Below the pieces are notes generated by a model. It ran no database searches, was not told the DNA's origin, and was given only the letters and a program-made list of their open reading frames with translations. A program made the position numbers and the translations under genes. Shown here piece by piece: positions 16,095 through 24,991 of a stretch of 64,000 nucleotides of DNA. This stretch comes from Arthrobacter_E sp044748305 (GTDB taxonomy: Bacteria > Actinomycetota > Actinomycetes > Actinomycetales > Micrococcaceae). Location: NCBI RefSeq assembly GCF_044748305.1, contig NZ_JBIVFT010000001.1, forward strand, positions 186,001-250,000, in the 5' to 3' direction. The first letter of the stretch is position 1, and each line of letters opens with the position of its first letter.

Positions 16095-16975
16095 CCGCCA
16101 TCGCAGCAATCCCCGCCGCCCCGGCCAGAAGCAGACCCTTCAGGAGCTTTCTGAAGCGTGACGCCGCCCTGACCCTGACCCTCTCCCTGCTCGCCGCACT
16201 CATCCTGCTCACGCTCCTCGGCCCCCTCCTCTGGCCGCAGCAGCCGGATGACATCAACCTCTCCGATGTCCTGCAGGCCCCGAACGCGACCCATCCGATG
16301 GGAACGGACGACACGGGCCGCGACGTGTTCGCCCGTTTCCTGGCCGGCGGCAGGACCTCCATGCTGGCCGGCCTCGGCATCGCGCTCATCGGCGCCGTCG
16401 TCGGCTGCATCGCCGCCCTGCTCGCGGGTTCCATGCGCGGCTGGGTGGACACGCTGTTCACCTGGCTCAGCAATTCGATCCTCTGCTTCCCGGCCATCCT
16501 GCTCGCCATGGCGATCGCGATGGCCTTGCAACCAGGGGTCACCGCTGCCGTCATCGGCCTGTCCCTGCATTCCTTCCCCTGGTACATGCGCACCCTGCGC
16601 GGCGAGGTCATGCGTCTCTATGGACAGGACTACATCCGCTCGACGACGGCGCTCGGAGCGCACCCCGCACGGGTCCTCTTCCGGCACGTCTTCCCGCACC
16701 TGATACCGATCATGATCCTGCAGATGGCAGCGGTGTTCGGAGCCGCCGTACTGTCCCTGGCCGCGCTGGGTTTTCTCGGCCTCGGGGCCCAGCCGCCCAC
16801 TGCGGAATGGGGCGAAATGATCACCGAAGGCCAGCAGTTCTTCCTGACCGGTCAGTGGTGGATCGCCGGATTCCCGGGCCTCGGCCTCCTGGTGGCGGTC
16901 ACCTTGACCACGCTGATCGCCGACCGGGCCCGTGAGGTTCTCGATCCTCGCGGCGAATTCATCCAGGCGAAGTGA
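16091..16975 (+). CDS. peptide-type ABC transporter permease (DppC/OppC family)
   Basis: 294 residues with an N-terminal membrane anchor (TLTLSLLAALILLTLLGPLL), then HPMGTDDTGRDVFARFLAGGRTS, the DppC-family hallmark, and five further spans. The coupling segment is seen at YGQDYIRSTTALGAHPARVLFRHVFPH (EAA-like loop). It would form the importer channel with the DppB-like protein encoded next. ATGA overlap with the upstream gene and GTGA overlap with the downstream frame indicate tight coupling. Confidence 0.9.
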   Translation: MTAIAAIPAAPARSRPFRSFLKRDAALTLTLSLLAALILLTLLGPLLWPQQPDDINLSDVLQAPNATHPMGTDDTGRDVFARFLAGGRTSMLAGLGIALIGAVVGCIAALLAGSMRGWVDTLFTWLSNSILCFPAILLAMAIAMALQPGVTAAVIGLSLHSFPWYMRTLRGEVMRLYGQDYIRSTTALGAHPARVLFRHVFPHLIPIMILQMAAVFGAAVLSLAALGFLGLGAQPPTAEWGEMITEGQQFFLTGQWWIAGFPGLGLLVAVTLTTLIADRAREVLDPRGEFIQAK

Positions 16976-16983
16976 GGCGCACC

Positions 16984-18000
16984 ATGATCAGCACCATTCT
17001 CAAGCGGCTCGGAATCTCCCTGGCCACCATCTTCGGAGCATCCCTCTTCGCCTTCATCCTCCTGCGCAAGGTCCCGGGAGACCCTGCCCGCGCGATCGCG
17101 GGCGACACGGCCACCCCCGAAACCATCGCGGCCCTGCGGAAGTCCATGGGCCTGGACGAGAACATCTTCGTCCAGTACGGCAAGTACCTCGAATCGATCC
17201 TCCACGGGGACTTCGGCTTCTCCTACAGCACCGGCAACAGTGTGGGAACACTGCTGGCGCAACGTCTGCCCGCCACCTTGGAGCTCGGCCTGCTCTCCGT
17301 GGTCATCGCCATCGCCGTGGCGGTGCTCAGCGCCAGCATCGCCGTCTACTCCCGTCGCCGGTGGCCGGACAGGGCATTGCGGATCGTCTCCTCCGTTGCC
17401 ATGGGCTCGCCTCCGTTCTGGATCGCACTCCTGGCACTCATGGTGCTCTCCATTCAGTTCGGGATCTTCCCGGGCCCGGAGGGCAGGCTCTCCCCGGGCC
17501 TGGCCGCGCCGCCCAAAGTGACGGGCCTGTTCACGGTGGACTCGCTGCTGGCAGGCCAGTGGGGCACCTTCGGCAACGCTGTCTGGCACCTCGTCCTGCC
17601 AGCCCTGGTGGTGGCGCTCGGACCCTTCGCCTTCCTCAGCAGGCTTTACCGGAATCAACTGCGAGGCACGCTCCGCGAGACCTTCGTGACGGTGGCCCGC
17701 AGCCACGGCCTGCAACGCTTCCCGGTGTACAACCGCCACGTCGCACCGCACGGCCTCCTGGCATTGCTGCCGGCCGCATCCCTGCTCTTCGCCGACCTGC
17801 TCGCGGGCAGTCTGCTGGTGGAAAAGGTGTTCGGCTGGCCCGGCATCGGGTCCATGACCGCCGACGCCATCATCCAGAAGGATTTCGCCGTGGTCCAGGC
17901 GGTTCTGCTTCTGGCCGCCATCCTCTACGTGGTGGTCAGCCTCCTGGCCGACCTCCTCATGACCGCAGCAGATCCCCGCACCCGAGTAGGAGCCCGCTGA
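16984..18000 (+). CDS. peptide-type ABC transporter permease (DppB/OppB family)
   Basis: 338 residues from ATG 16984 (GTGAGG six bases upstream); a GTG at 16972 that overlaps the previous stop is an alternative and would add four residues. N-terminal RLGISLATIFGASLFAFILLRKVPGDPA is typical of DppB (VPGDP motif). Six membrane spans and the EAA-like loop RETFVTVARSHGLQ are present. Its order after the C subunit is reversed relative to most dpp/opp operons. The last base of its stop is the first base of the next ATG. Confidence 0.9.
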   Translation: MISTILKRLGISLATIFGASLFAFILLRKVPGDPARAIAGDTATPETIAALRKSMGLDENIFVQYGKYLESILHGDFGFSYSTGNSVGTLLAQRLPATLELGLLSVVIAIAVAVLSASIAVYSRRRWPDRALRIVSSVAMGSPPFWIALLALMVLSIQFGIFPGPEGRLSPGLAAPPKVTGLFTVDSLLAGQWGTFGNAVWHLVLPALVVALGPFAFLSRLYRNQLRGTLRETFVTVARSHGLQRFPVYNRHVAPHGLLALLPAASLLFADLLAGSLLVEKVFGWPGIGSMTADAIIQKDFAVVQAVLLLAAILYVVVSLLADLLMTAADPRTRVGAR

Positions 18001-19043
18001 TGTCCCATGCAGCATCCCTTCCCGTCCTCCGGCCCGGTCCCCAGCCCCTCGAAGCGCCGGTGCTCAAGGTCCGGGATCTCCGTACCGACTTCGACGCGAA
18101 GTCCGGCACCGTTCATGCGGTGCGTGACGTGTCCTTCGATCTGCGCAAGGGCCAGCGCCTGGCGATCGTCGGAGAATCCGGTTCCGGGAAATCCGCGCTG
18201 GCCATGTCCCTCGTGGGACTGGTTCCACCTCCTGGCCGTGTGGTGAGCGGCAGCGTCATGCTCAACGGCAAGGAGCTGGTGGGGCTGGACGACGCCGGGA
18301 TCTCCCGTATCAGGGGCCGCGATATCGGTCTCGTCTTCCAGGACCCGATGGCCGCGCTCGACCCGCTCCGGACCATCGGGAGCCAGTTCGTGGAGACCAT
18401 CAGGGTGCATCAGGACGTCTCCGTCCGGACGGCACGGGCTATGGCCTGCGAACTGCTGGCCGAGGTGGGGGTCGACGATCCTGCCCGGAGAATCTCCGAC
18501 TATCCACACCAGTACTCCGGAGGCATGCGTCAGCGCGTCCTCATCGCCATGGCCATCGCCAACGACCCGGCCGTGGTCATCGCCGATGAGCCGACGACGG
18601 CTCTGGACGTGACCACCCAGGCCCAGGTACTCGATCTGCTCGCCTCGATCTGTGATGAACGGGGCAACGCGCTGATCATGATCACGCACAATCTCGGGAT
18701 CGTGGAGGAACTCTGCGACAGCGTCGACGTCATGTATGCGGGTCGCTTCGTGGAGTCCACCGGGGTGGAAGAGCTGTTCGAAACGCCGGCGCATCCGTAT
18801 TCCAGGGCGCTCCTGGACTGCGTCATCGACCCGGCCACCACTCGCCGGGGTGCCATGCCCGCCATCGCGGGTTCCCCACCTGATCTCGCGGTGGACGAAC
18901 CGGGGTGCCCCTTCGCCCCGCGCTGTGCGATCGGCCGCGACGAACAGCGGTGCGCCACCGCACGGCCGGAGCCGCGCACCCTGTCCGGCGGCGCCGTCGT
19001 CCGCTGCCACTTCGCCGACGACACCCCAGGAGGTGCAGCATGA
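18000..19043 (+). CDS. peptide-type ABC transporter ATPase (DppD/OppD family)
   Basis: 347 residues. Walker A GESGSGKS (58-65), Q-loop Q114, signature YSGGMRQ (172-178), Walker B VVIADE (192-197) and the H-loop ITHNLG are all intact. The C-terminal oligopeptide-transporter domain contains CPFAPRC and a further RC pair, a cysteine pattern that in some OppD/DppD proteins binds an iron-sulphur cluster. Powers the importer with its partner DppF-like protein. Overlaps both neighbours by one and four bases. Confidence 0.92.
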   Translation: MSHAASLPVLRPGPQPLEAPVLKVRDLRTDFDAKSGTVHAVRDVSFDLRKGQRLAIVGESGSGKSALAMSLVGLVPPPGRVVSGSVMLNGKELVGLDDAGISRIRGRDIGLVFQDPMAALDPLRTIGSQFVETIRVHQDVSVRTARAMACELLAEVGVDDPARRISDYPHQYSGGMRQRVLIAMAIANDPAVVIADEPTTALDVTTQAQVLDLLASICDERGNALIMITHNLGIVEELCDSVDVMYAGRFVESTGVEELFETPAHPYSRALLDCVIDPATTRRGAMPAIAGSPPDLAVDEPGCPFAPRCAIGRDEQRCATARPEPRTLSGGAVVRCHFADDTPGGAA

Positions 19044-19882
19044 ACAGCGAATCCGCGCCGCTCCTCAAGGTGGAGAAGCTCAACAAGTCCTACGGACGCG
19101 GCTTCAGCACGAAGAACCGCAGCCAGATCCTGCATGACGTCTCGTTCGGACTTCACCGTGGACAGACCCTTGGTCTGGTGGGGGAGTCCGGCAGCGGGAA
19201 ATCGACGACAGCGGCCTGCGTCATGGGGCTGACGGGCGTGGACAGCGGGGTCATCGAGTTCGACGGAGTGGACCTCACATCCTTGAAGAAGGCCGAGATG
19301 CGACGGATGCGCCGACGCATTCAGATGGTGTTCCAGGACCCCAACGGCTCCCTGGACCCTCGTTTCACGGTCTCAGATCTGGTGGAGGAACCACTCGTCA
19401 TTCACGGGGTCAAGGACACCGCAGAGCGCTCCCGGAGAGTGGGGGAGGCCCTGGACCGGGTGGGCATCACCGCCAAACAGGCCGAACGCTATCCCTTCGC
19501 CTTCTCCGGTGGACAGCGTCAGCGCATCGCGATCGCCCGCGCCTTGGTGCTTGAACCCGAGCTCGTGGTCCTGGACGAACCCGTCAGTGCCCTCGACGTC
19601 TCCATCCAGGCCCAGGTGCTCAACCTCCTGAGCGATCTGCAGGACGAATTGGGGCTGACTTACCTCTTCATCGTCCACGACCTCGCCGTAGCCCGCCTCA
19701 TGAGTCACCGGATCGCGGTCATGAAGGCCGGCCGGATCGTCGAAGCGGGGCCGGCGGCCGAAGTCTTCGACCACACCACCCACCCTTACACCAGGGCCCT
19801 GCTCGACGCCGTGCCCGGCGCCCGGCGCAAGGCCCGGGCTCTCGTCGCGACCGGCGATGGGCCGTCGACGGAAGGACAGTGA
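19040..19882 (+). CDS. peptide-type ABC transporter ATPase (DppF/OppF family)
   Basis: 280 residues. Walker A GESGSGKS (48-55), signature FSGGQRQ (155-161) and Walker B LVVLDE (175-180) are intact, with VHDLAVARLMS as the H-loop. CAGGAGGTG upstream of the ATG is a strong ribosome site. It is shorter than typical OppF (~320), with little of the C-terminal cysteine domain. The stop precedes the binding-protein gene by one base. Confidence 0.92.
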   Translation: MNSESAPLLKVEKLNKSYGRGFSTKNRSQILHDVSFGLHRGQTLGLVGESGSGKSTTAACVMGLTGVDSGVIEFDGVDLTSLKKAEMRRMRRRIQMVFQDPNGSLDPRFTVSDLVEEPLVIHGVKDTAERSRRVGEALDRVGITAKQAERYPFAFSGGQRQRIAIARALVLEPELVVLDEPVSALDVSIQAQVLNLLSDLQDELGLTYLFIVHDLAVARLMSHRIAVMKAGRIVEAGPAAEVFDHTTHPYTRALLDAVPGARRKARALVATGDGPSTEGQ

Positions 19883-19883
19883 C

Positions 19884-21500
19884 ATGCGTCCCCTGCGATC
19901 CCGAAGCCGTTTGATACACAAGACGACAGCGCTGCTTGCCTCACTCTCCGTCCTGTCCGTCGCGGCGTGCGGCAGTCCTTCGTCCGGGAGTTCTCAGGAA
20001 CGCGCCTTCACGGTGAACTGGGCGACCTCCCTGACCAACATCGACCCGGCCTTCGTCTGCGCCGGAAATGAAAACAGCTTCGCCAGCAATTTCTACGCCC
20101 GGCTCGTCAAGCTCGGAACAGCCACGCAATCCGACGGAACCGTGGTGGCGGACACTGATCCCGCCAAGGTGTCAGGCGACCTCGCGACGTCCTGGAGCGT
20201 CTCCCCCGACGGCAAGGACTACACCTTCTCCCTCCACCCCGGAGCGAAGTTCGCCAACGGGGACCCGCTCGACGCCGAGGCCGTCAGGTATTCGATCATG
20301 CGCAATCTGACGATCGGCGGGTGCGGCTCCCTGGGTTTGCAGATCGGCCTGACAGACCCGCCGCTGATCAAGAACGTGGTGGCGGTCGATGCGCGGACCG
20401 TACGCCTGCAACTCTCCCGTGCCTACCCGGCCATCCTGGTGACTTTGGCTCAGAGCCGCGGTTCCATCTACGACCCCAAGGTCATCAAGGAGCACGGGGA
20501 GGACCAGAAAGGCGTGCCCAATCAATGGCTCGCGGCACACACGGCGAGCAGCAGCGGACCGTACGTCCTGGACGAGTACGTGGCGAACAACTACGCGGTT
20601 CTGAAACGGAACCCCAACTACTACGGGACCCCGGCACGTGAGCCGGTGGTGCGGGTCAACTTCATCACCTCGATCCCGACCCTCATGCTCCAGGCCCGCC
20701 GGGGCGAGGCAGATGTGACTCTGGGTCTGCCGCCGTACGTGGTGCACCAGCTCAGTCAGGACTCCTGCTGCCGCGTCACCACGGCACCGGCCTTCGCCCC
20801 GGTGACGGTGTCCTTCGACAATGCGTCCGGGGTCACCTCGAACGCGAAGATCCGTGAGGCGCTGAGCTACGCCGTACCGTACGAACAGATCCGCCAGAGC
20901 GTCGCCTACGGCTACGCGGACCCCTACTACGGCCCGTTCGTGCCCGGAACCCCGGGATTCGACCAGGCCCTCTCGGCGCCGCGAGCGGAGGACGTGGCCA
21001 AAGCCAGGGCCTTGGTGAGTGCCTCCGGTGTCCAGGACCCGCAGATCGATCTCATGATCAATCCGACGTCGCCCGGGGTGTCCACGCTTGCCACCATCCT
21101 CAAGTCCTCCTGGGAACGGATCGGGGTGAAGGTCACCATCGATTCCCAGACGCCCACTGCGTTCGCGACCAAGTTCAACACGGGCTCCTATCAGTCCGCG
21201 CTGCTGTTCGAAAGCGCCGGTGCGGTGGCTGCGTACGAGCTGCGCAAGAAGATGACCTGCGGCAGCAGTTTCAACAACCAGCACATCTGCATTCAGGGCA
21301 CCCAGGAACTCATGGACAAGCTCAATGCGGCGCCGGACCTGGCCTCGCAGCAGCCCTACATCAACGCACTGGTCAAGGCCTGGACGGCCGATGCACCCAC
21401 CATCCCGCTCTACCGGGCCCAGTTCACCGGGGTGCTGGACCACTCGGTGAAGCACTTCGACTACTCCTCCTCTCTGACCTTCTACAACTGGGGCCGTTGA
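19884..21500 (+). CDS. solute-binding lipoprotein of the peptide-type ABC importer (SBP family 5)
   Basis: 538 residues. A signal peptide ends in the lipobox VAAC with C29 as the lipidated residue. The body matches DppA-like binding proteins (LATSWSVSPDGKDYTFSLHPGAKFANGDPLDA, then GPYVLDEY and KRNPNYYG). The mature part has six cysteines (59, 147, 295, 296, 459, 469), unusual for this family and enough for three disulphides. It is placed last among the transporter genes. Substrate unknown: the neighbours point to a sugar- or amide-containing compound rather than a plain peptide. Confidence 0.9.
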   Translation: MRPLRSRSRLIHKTTALLASLSVLSVAACGSPSSGSSQERAFTVNWATSLTNIDPAFVCAGNENSFASNFYARLVKLGTATQSDGTVVADTDPAKVSGDLATSWSVSPDGKDYTFSLHPGAKFANGDPLDAEAVRYSIMRNLTIGGCGSLGLQIGLTDPPLIKNVVAVDARTVRLQLSRAYPAILVTLAQSRGSIYDPKVIKEHGEDQKGVPNQWLAAHTASSSGPYVLDEYVANNYAVLKRNPNYYGTPAREPVVRVNFITSIPTLMLQARRGEADVTLGLPPYVVHQLSQDSCCRVTTAPAFAPVTVSFDNASGVTSNAKIREALSYAVPYEQIRQSVAYGYADPYYGPFVPGTPGFDQALSAPRAEDVAKARALVSASGVQDPQIDLMINPTSPGVSTLATILKSSWERIGVKVTIDSQTPTAFATKFNTGSYQSALLFESAGAVAAYELRKKMTCGSSFNNQHICIQGTQELMDKLNAAPDLASQQPYINALVKAWTADAPTIPLYRAQFTGVLDHSVKHFDYSSSLTFYNWGR

Positions 21501-21540
21501 GAGCGGTTTCATCCGACGAACTCATAGCAAAGGACACACA

Positions 21541-22596
21541 ATGCGAATCGGTGTTGATGGGAGCAAGATCCCGCACGAGGCGGAAGACTCCGCGATCCGG
21601 ATTCTGGAACGGGCACAGGCCATGGGATTGGAAGGGGTGTATTTCCGGACCATCATGGACGTCTCTCCGACACTCGACAGAGGTCTCCTGGCCGAGGTCC
21701 GGGACTGTGCGGCCGAGTTGGGGCTGTACCTGCAGATGGGCCTTGCGAAGGTCAACCCATATGCCGCGGCGGAAGCCCCTCAGGTGAGGCGGCTGGGCGA
21801 CGGAGACTATACGCGGGGCATGGTGAAAATGATCGAAGCGGCACATGAAGCCGCCGGGGTCACGGATCTGTGGGTCGCCTGTGCCAACTATCAACGGGGC
21901 ATGCCGGGATACTACGTGTTCGACCGGTTCCGCACCGATGCCCCCTGGCCGGACCAGCTCGCGGCGATCGAGAAGTTCCTGCGGCTCCTCGCCCCGGTGG
22001 CGCGGGACCACGGAGTGCATCTGAACATCGAGACGCACGAGGAGATCACCAGCTACGAGGTGGTGAGGCTCGTGGAAGCAGTCGGACCGGACGTTCTCGG
22101 CGTCACCTTCGACACCGCCAACGTGGTGGTGCGTGGTGAAGACCCGGTGGCGGCCGCACGCCGCGTGGCCCCATATACCAGGGCGACCCATCTACGGGAC
22201 TTCGTCCTGGGGGAGCAGGACGGTGTCTTCGGCAGGGTTTTCGCCCCGATAGGTCAGGGCTCCATCGACTGGGACACGGTGCTCGGCATCCTGCACGCTG
22301 CCAATCCGGAGCTCCCGCTGTCCATCGAGAACGCCGGCCCGAGCCTCCACTTGCCGATCGGGCTCGACGATCCCGAGTGGACTTCCGTGCACCCGGACCT
22401 CGACCCGTCGGAGGTCGCCGCGATCAGGGCCATGGCTTCTCAGTACGCGGACAGGGTGGGACGCGGTGACGCTTTGCCGTTGGACCGTTTCCGCGCGGTG
22501 CCGTACGACGGCGAGCGATTCATCCAGGAGTCGGCCCAGGCTCTGCGGGGGGCGCTGGCCCGTTTGGGCATCGCCGCGGGCGCGGGCGCTCGCTGA
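21541..22596 (+). CDS. sugar phosphate isomerase/epimerase-like TIM barrel (copy 2)
   Basis: 351 residues, paralogous to the gene at 15003. Shared features include NIETHEEITSYEV (metal-binding Glu/His region), VTFDTANVVVRGEDP, RATHLRDFVL and a C-terminal ENAGPS. AAAGGACAC lies upstream of the ATG. Copy 2 retains clearer ligands than copy 1 (E in the IETHEE strand, D in FDTAN, E in SIENA), so it may be the active isomerase with copy 1 diverged. Last gene of the operon, followed by a long hairpin. Confidence 0.8.
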   Translation: MRIGVDGSKIPHEAEDSAIRILERAQAMGLEGVYFRTIMDVSPTLDRGLLAEVRDCAAELGLYLQMGLAKVNPYAAAEAPQVRRLGDGDYTRGMVKMIEAAHEAAGVTDLWVACANYQRGMPGYYVFDRFRTDAPWPDQLAAIEKFLRLLAPVARDHGVHLNIETHEEITSYEVVRLVEAVGPDVLGVTFDTANVVVRGEDPVAAARRVAPYTRATHLRDFVLGEQDGVFGRVFAPIGQGSIDWDTVLGILHAANPELPLSIENAGPSLHLPIGLDDPEWTSVHPDLDPSEVAAIRAMASQYADRVGRGDALPLDRFRAVPYDGERFIQESAQALRGALARLGIAAGAGAR

Positions 22597-22620
22597 CACG
22601 ACAGCCGTCACTCCTCCGCC

Positions 22621-22685
22621 GAACTCGCGAAGACCGTGCCACCTCGTCCCCTGAGGGCGCGAGGTGGCACGGTCTTCGCGAGTTC
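22621..22685. repeat. 26-bp perfect inverted repeat (long intergenic hairpin H3)
   Basis: Arms 22621-22646 and 22660-22685 are exact reverse complements over 26 bp, with a 13-base loop; one C-A mismatch and four more pairs extend it outward (22616-22619 with 22687-22690). It separates the convergent TIM-barrel and sugar-binding-protein genes and could terminate both. It contains CTCGCGAAG but otherwise differs from H2. Confidence 0.9.
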
Positions 22686-22701
22686 AGCGGTGCTGCAAGT
22701 G

Positions 22702-24045
22702 CTACTTGCCGATCTTCGGCTTCACGTCCTTGGTGTAGATCCCGTCGAGCTTGCCCTTGAGATCCGTCAGGCTGGACTTCACGTCGGCCTTCTGGGTCAG
22801 GATGGCGGCCGCGGCCTTCGCCATCTCCTGGTCGGCGCCGGGCAGGAAGACGCGGGCGTTGTCCTGCTTGCGGGTGACCGCGAGCTGGTCCATGGCGATC
22901 TTGATCTGCGGGGTCTTGGCCAGGACCGAGGTCATGTCGGCGGACTTGCGGGTGGGCATGTAACCCGTGGCGGCGGAGAAGAGCGCGGTGTTCTCCGGCT
23001 CGGTCACGAACTTCAGGAAGGTCGCGGCGGCGAGCTGCTGTTCCTTCGGCACACCGGCGGGGATGCCCAGACCGGCACCGCCGGTGGGGCAGACCGGGCT
23101 CTCGGCGCTGGGACCGCCGGGGAGGAACCCGACACCCACGTTGAACTTGGCGTTCTTGAGGACGCCCACCAGGGAACCCGTGGAGGAAAGGGTCGTGGAG
23201 GCGATCCCCGCGGCGAAGTCGTCCGCGGAGTCCTTGGAGGAGACGCCGGCCCAGGCATCCTTGTACACGGAGTCCTGAGCGAACTGCATCGCCTTGACGT
23301 TGGCATCAGAGTCGGCCGTGATCTCCCAGTCCTTGGACCAGGCGCCGCCTTCGCCCCAGAGGTTGTTCTGGAGGGTCCAGCCGGCGTAACCGGCCAGCGC
23401 CGGGTACATGAAGGCGAACTGCGCCTTCGACGCGGCCTTCAGCTTCGGCGCCCATTCAGCGAACTCGGCCCAGGTCTTCGGCGCGCGGTCCGGCAGGCCC
23501 GCGGCCTTGAAGTGGTCCTTGTTGTAGTAGAAGAGCGGGGTGGAACGGGCGTACGGCATGGCCCACTGCTGGGAGTCGTAGCCGTAGTCCGCCACCAGGG
23601 TTTCGCGGAAGTCGCCCATGGTGAAGTCAAGCTGCTTGAGCAGACTGTCCAGCGGGATGATGCTCTTGTTCATGTAGTAGCGGAACCACCACACATCGGA
23701 GAGGACCAGGAGGGCGGGCAGACCGCTCTTGGCGGCCTGAGCGGTCTGGAACTTCTGGGCGATCTCCTCGTAGTCCTTGCCACCCGTGATGAGGTTGACC
23801 TTGATATCCGGGTACTTGGCCTGGAACTTGTCGATCAGCTGCTTTTCCACGTCCTGAGACTGGCCGGGGTGGGTGGACCAGAAGTCGAAGCTCGTGGCCG
23901 GCTTGACACCGCTGAAGTCGGTGTCGGCCGCCGCCTGGGTGGAGCTGCCTCCCGTGGAGGGGCCGCCACAGGCGGCGAGTGCGGCGGTGACGGCTGCAGC
24001 GGCGGAGAGACCGAGGAATTGACGACGGCGCAGAGGCGAGTTCAT
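22702..24045 (-). CDS. extracellular sugar-binding lipoprotein (CUT1 ABC importer)
   Basis: 447 residues. The N-terminus combines a twin-arginine-like RRRQFLGLS motif with a lipobox LAAC (C26), so it may be exported by Tat and lipidated. The body is SBP family 1 (F-DFWSTHPGQ, YPDIKVNLITGG near the N-terminus, WRTVEF-like AATFLKFVTEPENTALFS near the C-terminus). It captures a sugar or sugar-like ligand for the two permeases upstream on the same strand. Substrate cannot be told from sequence. Confidence 0.9.
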   Translation of the reverse strand: MNSPLRRRQFLGLSAAAAVTAALAACGGPSTGGSSTQAAADTDFSGVKPATSFDFWSTHPGQSQDVEKQLIDKFQAKYPDIKVNLITGGKDYEEIAQKFQTAQAAKSGLPALLVLSDVWWFRYYMNKSIIPLDSLLKQLDFTMGDFRETLVADYGYDSQQWAMPYARSTPLFYYNKDHFKAAGLPDRAPKTWAEFAEWAPKLKAASKAQFAFMYPALAGYAGWTLQNNLWGEGGAWSKDWEITADSDANVKAMQFAQDSVYKDAWAGVSSKDSADDFAAGIASTTLSSTGSLVGVLKNAKFNVGVGFLPGGPSAESPVCPTGGAGLGIPAGVPKEQQLAAATFLKFVTEPENTALFSAATGYMPTRKSADMTSVLAKTPQIKIAMDQLAVTRKQDNARVFLPGADQEMAKAAAAILTQKADVKSSLTDLKGKLDGIYTKDVKPKIGK

Positions 24046-24109
24046 GAGGGACCTTTCGAATGCGGTGATGCGGTGACGGAAGATGGGTTTTCGGTGGGTC
24101 GCGCCCGGC

Positions 24110-24991
24110 TCAGCCGGTGACGCTTCCCTGGGTCAGTCCGGCCACGATGTAGCGCTGCAACATCGCGAAGATGAGCAGCACGGGCAGGATGACCAGAACT
24201 GAACCGGCCATGAGGATGCCCCATCCTGCGCCGTTGCTCTCCGAGTTCTGAAGGAGAGTCAGGCCGACGGGCAACGTCATGCTTTCCGGTTTGTCGGTGA
24301 TGATGAGAGGCCAGATGTAGTCGTTCCATTCGCTGACGACCGTGACCAGGGCGACCGTGGCGATGGACGGAAGGGAGACCGGTACCACCACGCGCCACAG
24401 GCGGCGCCAGTGCCCGGCGCCATCGAGTTCCGCCGCTTCCAGGATGGAGCCCGGGAGCGTGAGGAAGTGCTGGCGCAGCAGGAAGGTGCCGAATGCGGTG
24501 CCGAGCCCGGGGAGGATGATGCCCCACAGGGTGTTCTTGCCGCCGAGGCCGGCGATCAGGATGTAGTTCGGCAGGATCGAAACCTGGGCCGGGACCATCA
24601 GCGCCACGAGGATGATGATGAACACCGCGTTCTTGAAGGGGAACCTCACGAACACGAGGGCGTAGGCGGTGAGGATGGCGAGGCTGACCTTGATGGCCGA
24701 TCCGACGGCGGTGACGATCACGCTGTTGGTGAAGAACTGCCCGAACGGCACGGTGGTCATGGCCGTGTGGTAGTTGTCCAGGGTGGGCGCCTGGGGCAGG
24801 ATCTTCAGATCCATGGTGACGATCTCGCCGGGTTGCTTGAATGAGTTCAGGACCATCCAGAGCAACGGCAGGAACACGAGCAGTGTCGCGAGGACCAAGG
24901 GGATGTAGCCGCCCGCCAGAGTCGCCACGAGGTTCTTGCGGCTGAAGACGCGCTCCGGCGCGGGTGCCGCCGGGGTGAGTGTTGTGCTCAT
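24110..24991 (-). CDS. CUT1 sugar ABC transporter permease (MalG/UgpE type)
   Basis: 293 residues from the ATG at 24991. Six membrane spans and the EAA loop ILEAAELDGAGHWRRLWRVVVP are present, with FRFPFKN-like VFVRFPFKNAVF earlier, all typical of the second permease of CUT1 importers. Its start overlaps the stop of the first permease gene (ATGA on the minus strand). Confidence 0.92.
   Translation of the reverse strand: MSTTLTPAAPAPERVFSRKNLVATLAGGYIPLVLATLLVFLPLLWMVLNSFKQPGEIVTMDLKILPQAPTLDNYHTAMTTVPFGQFFTNSVIVTAVGSAIKVSLAILTAYALVFVRFPFKNAVFIIILVALMVPAQVSILPNYILIAGLGGKNTLWGIILPGLGTAFGTFLLRQHFLTLPGSILEAAELDGAGHWRRLWRVVVPVSLPSIATVALVTVVSEWNDYIWPLIITDKPESMTLPVGLTLLQNSESNGAGWGILMAGSVLVILPVLLIFAMLQRYIVAGLTQGSVTG

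Noticed and set aside
22636..24120. A 494-codon plus-strand frame opposite the sugar-binding protein
   Set aside because: Composition (Val/Gly/Leu/Arg runs) is that of a reverse-strand shadow, and the minus strand encodes a complete lipoprotein.
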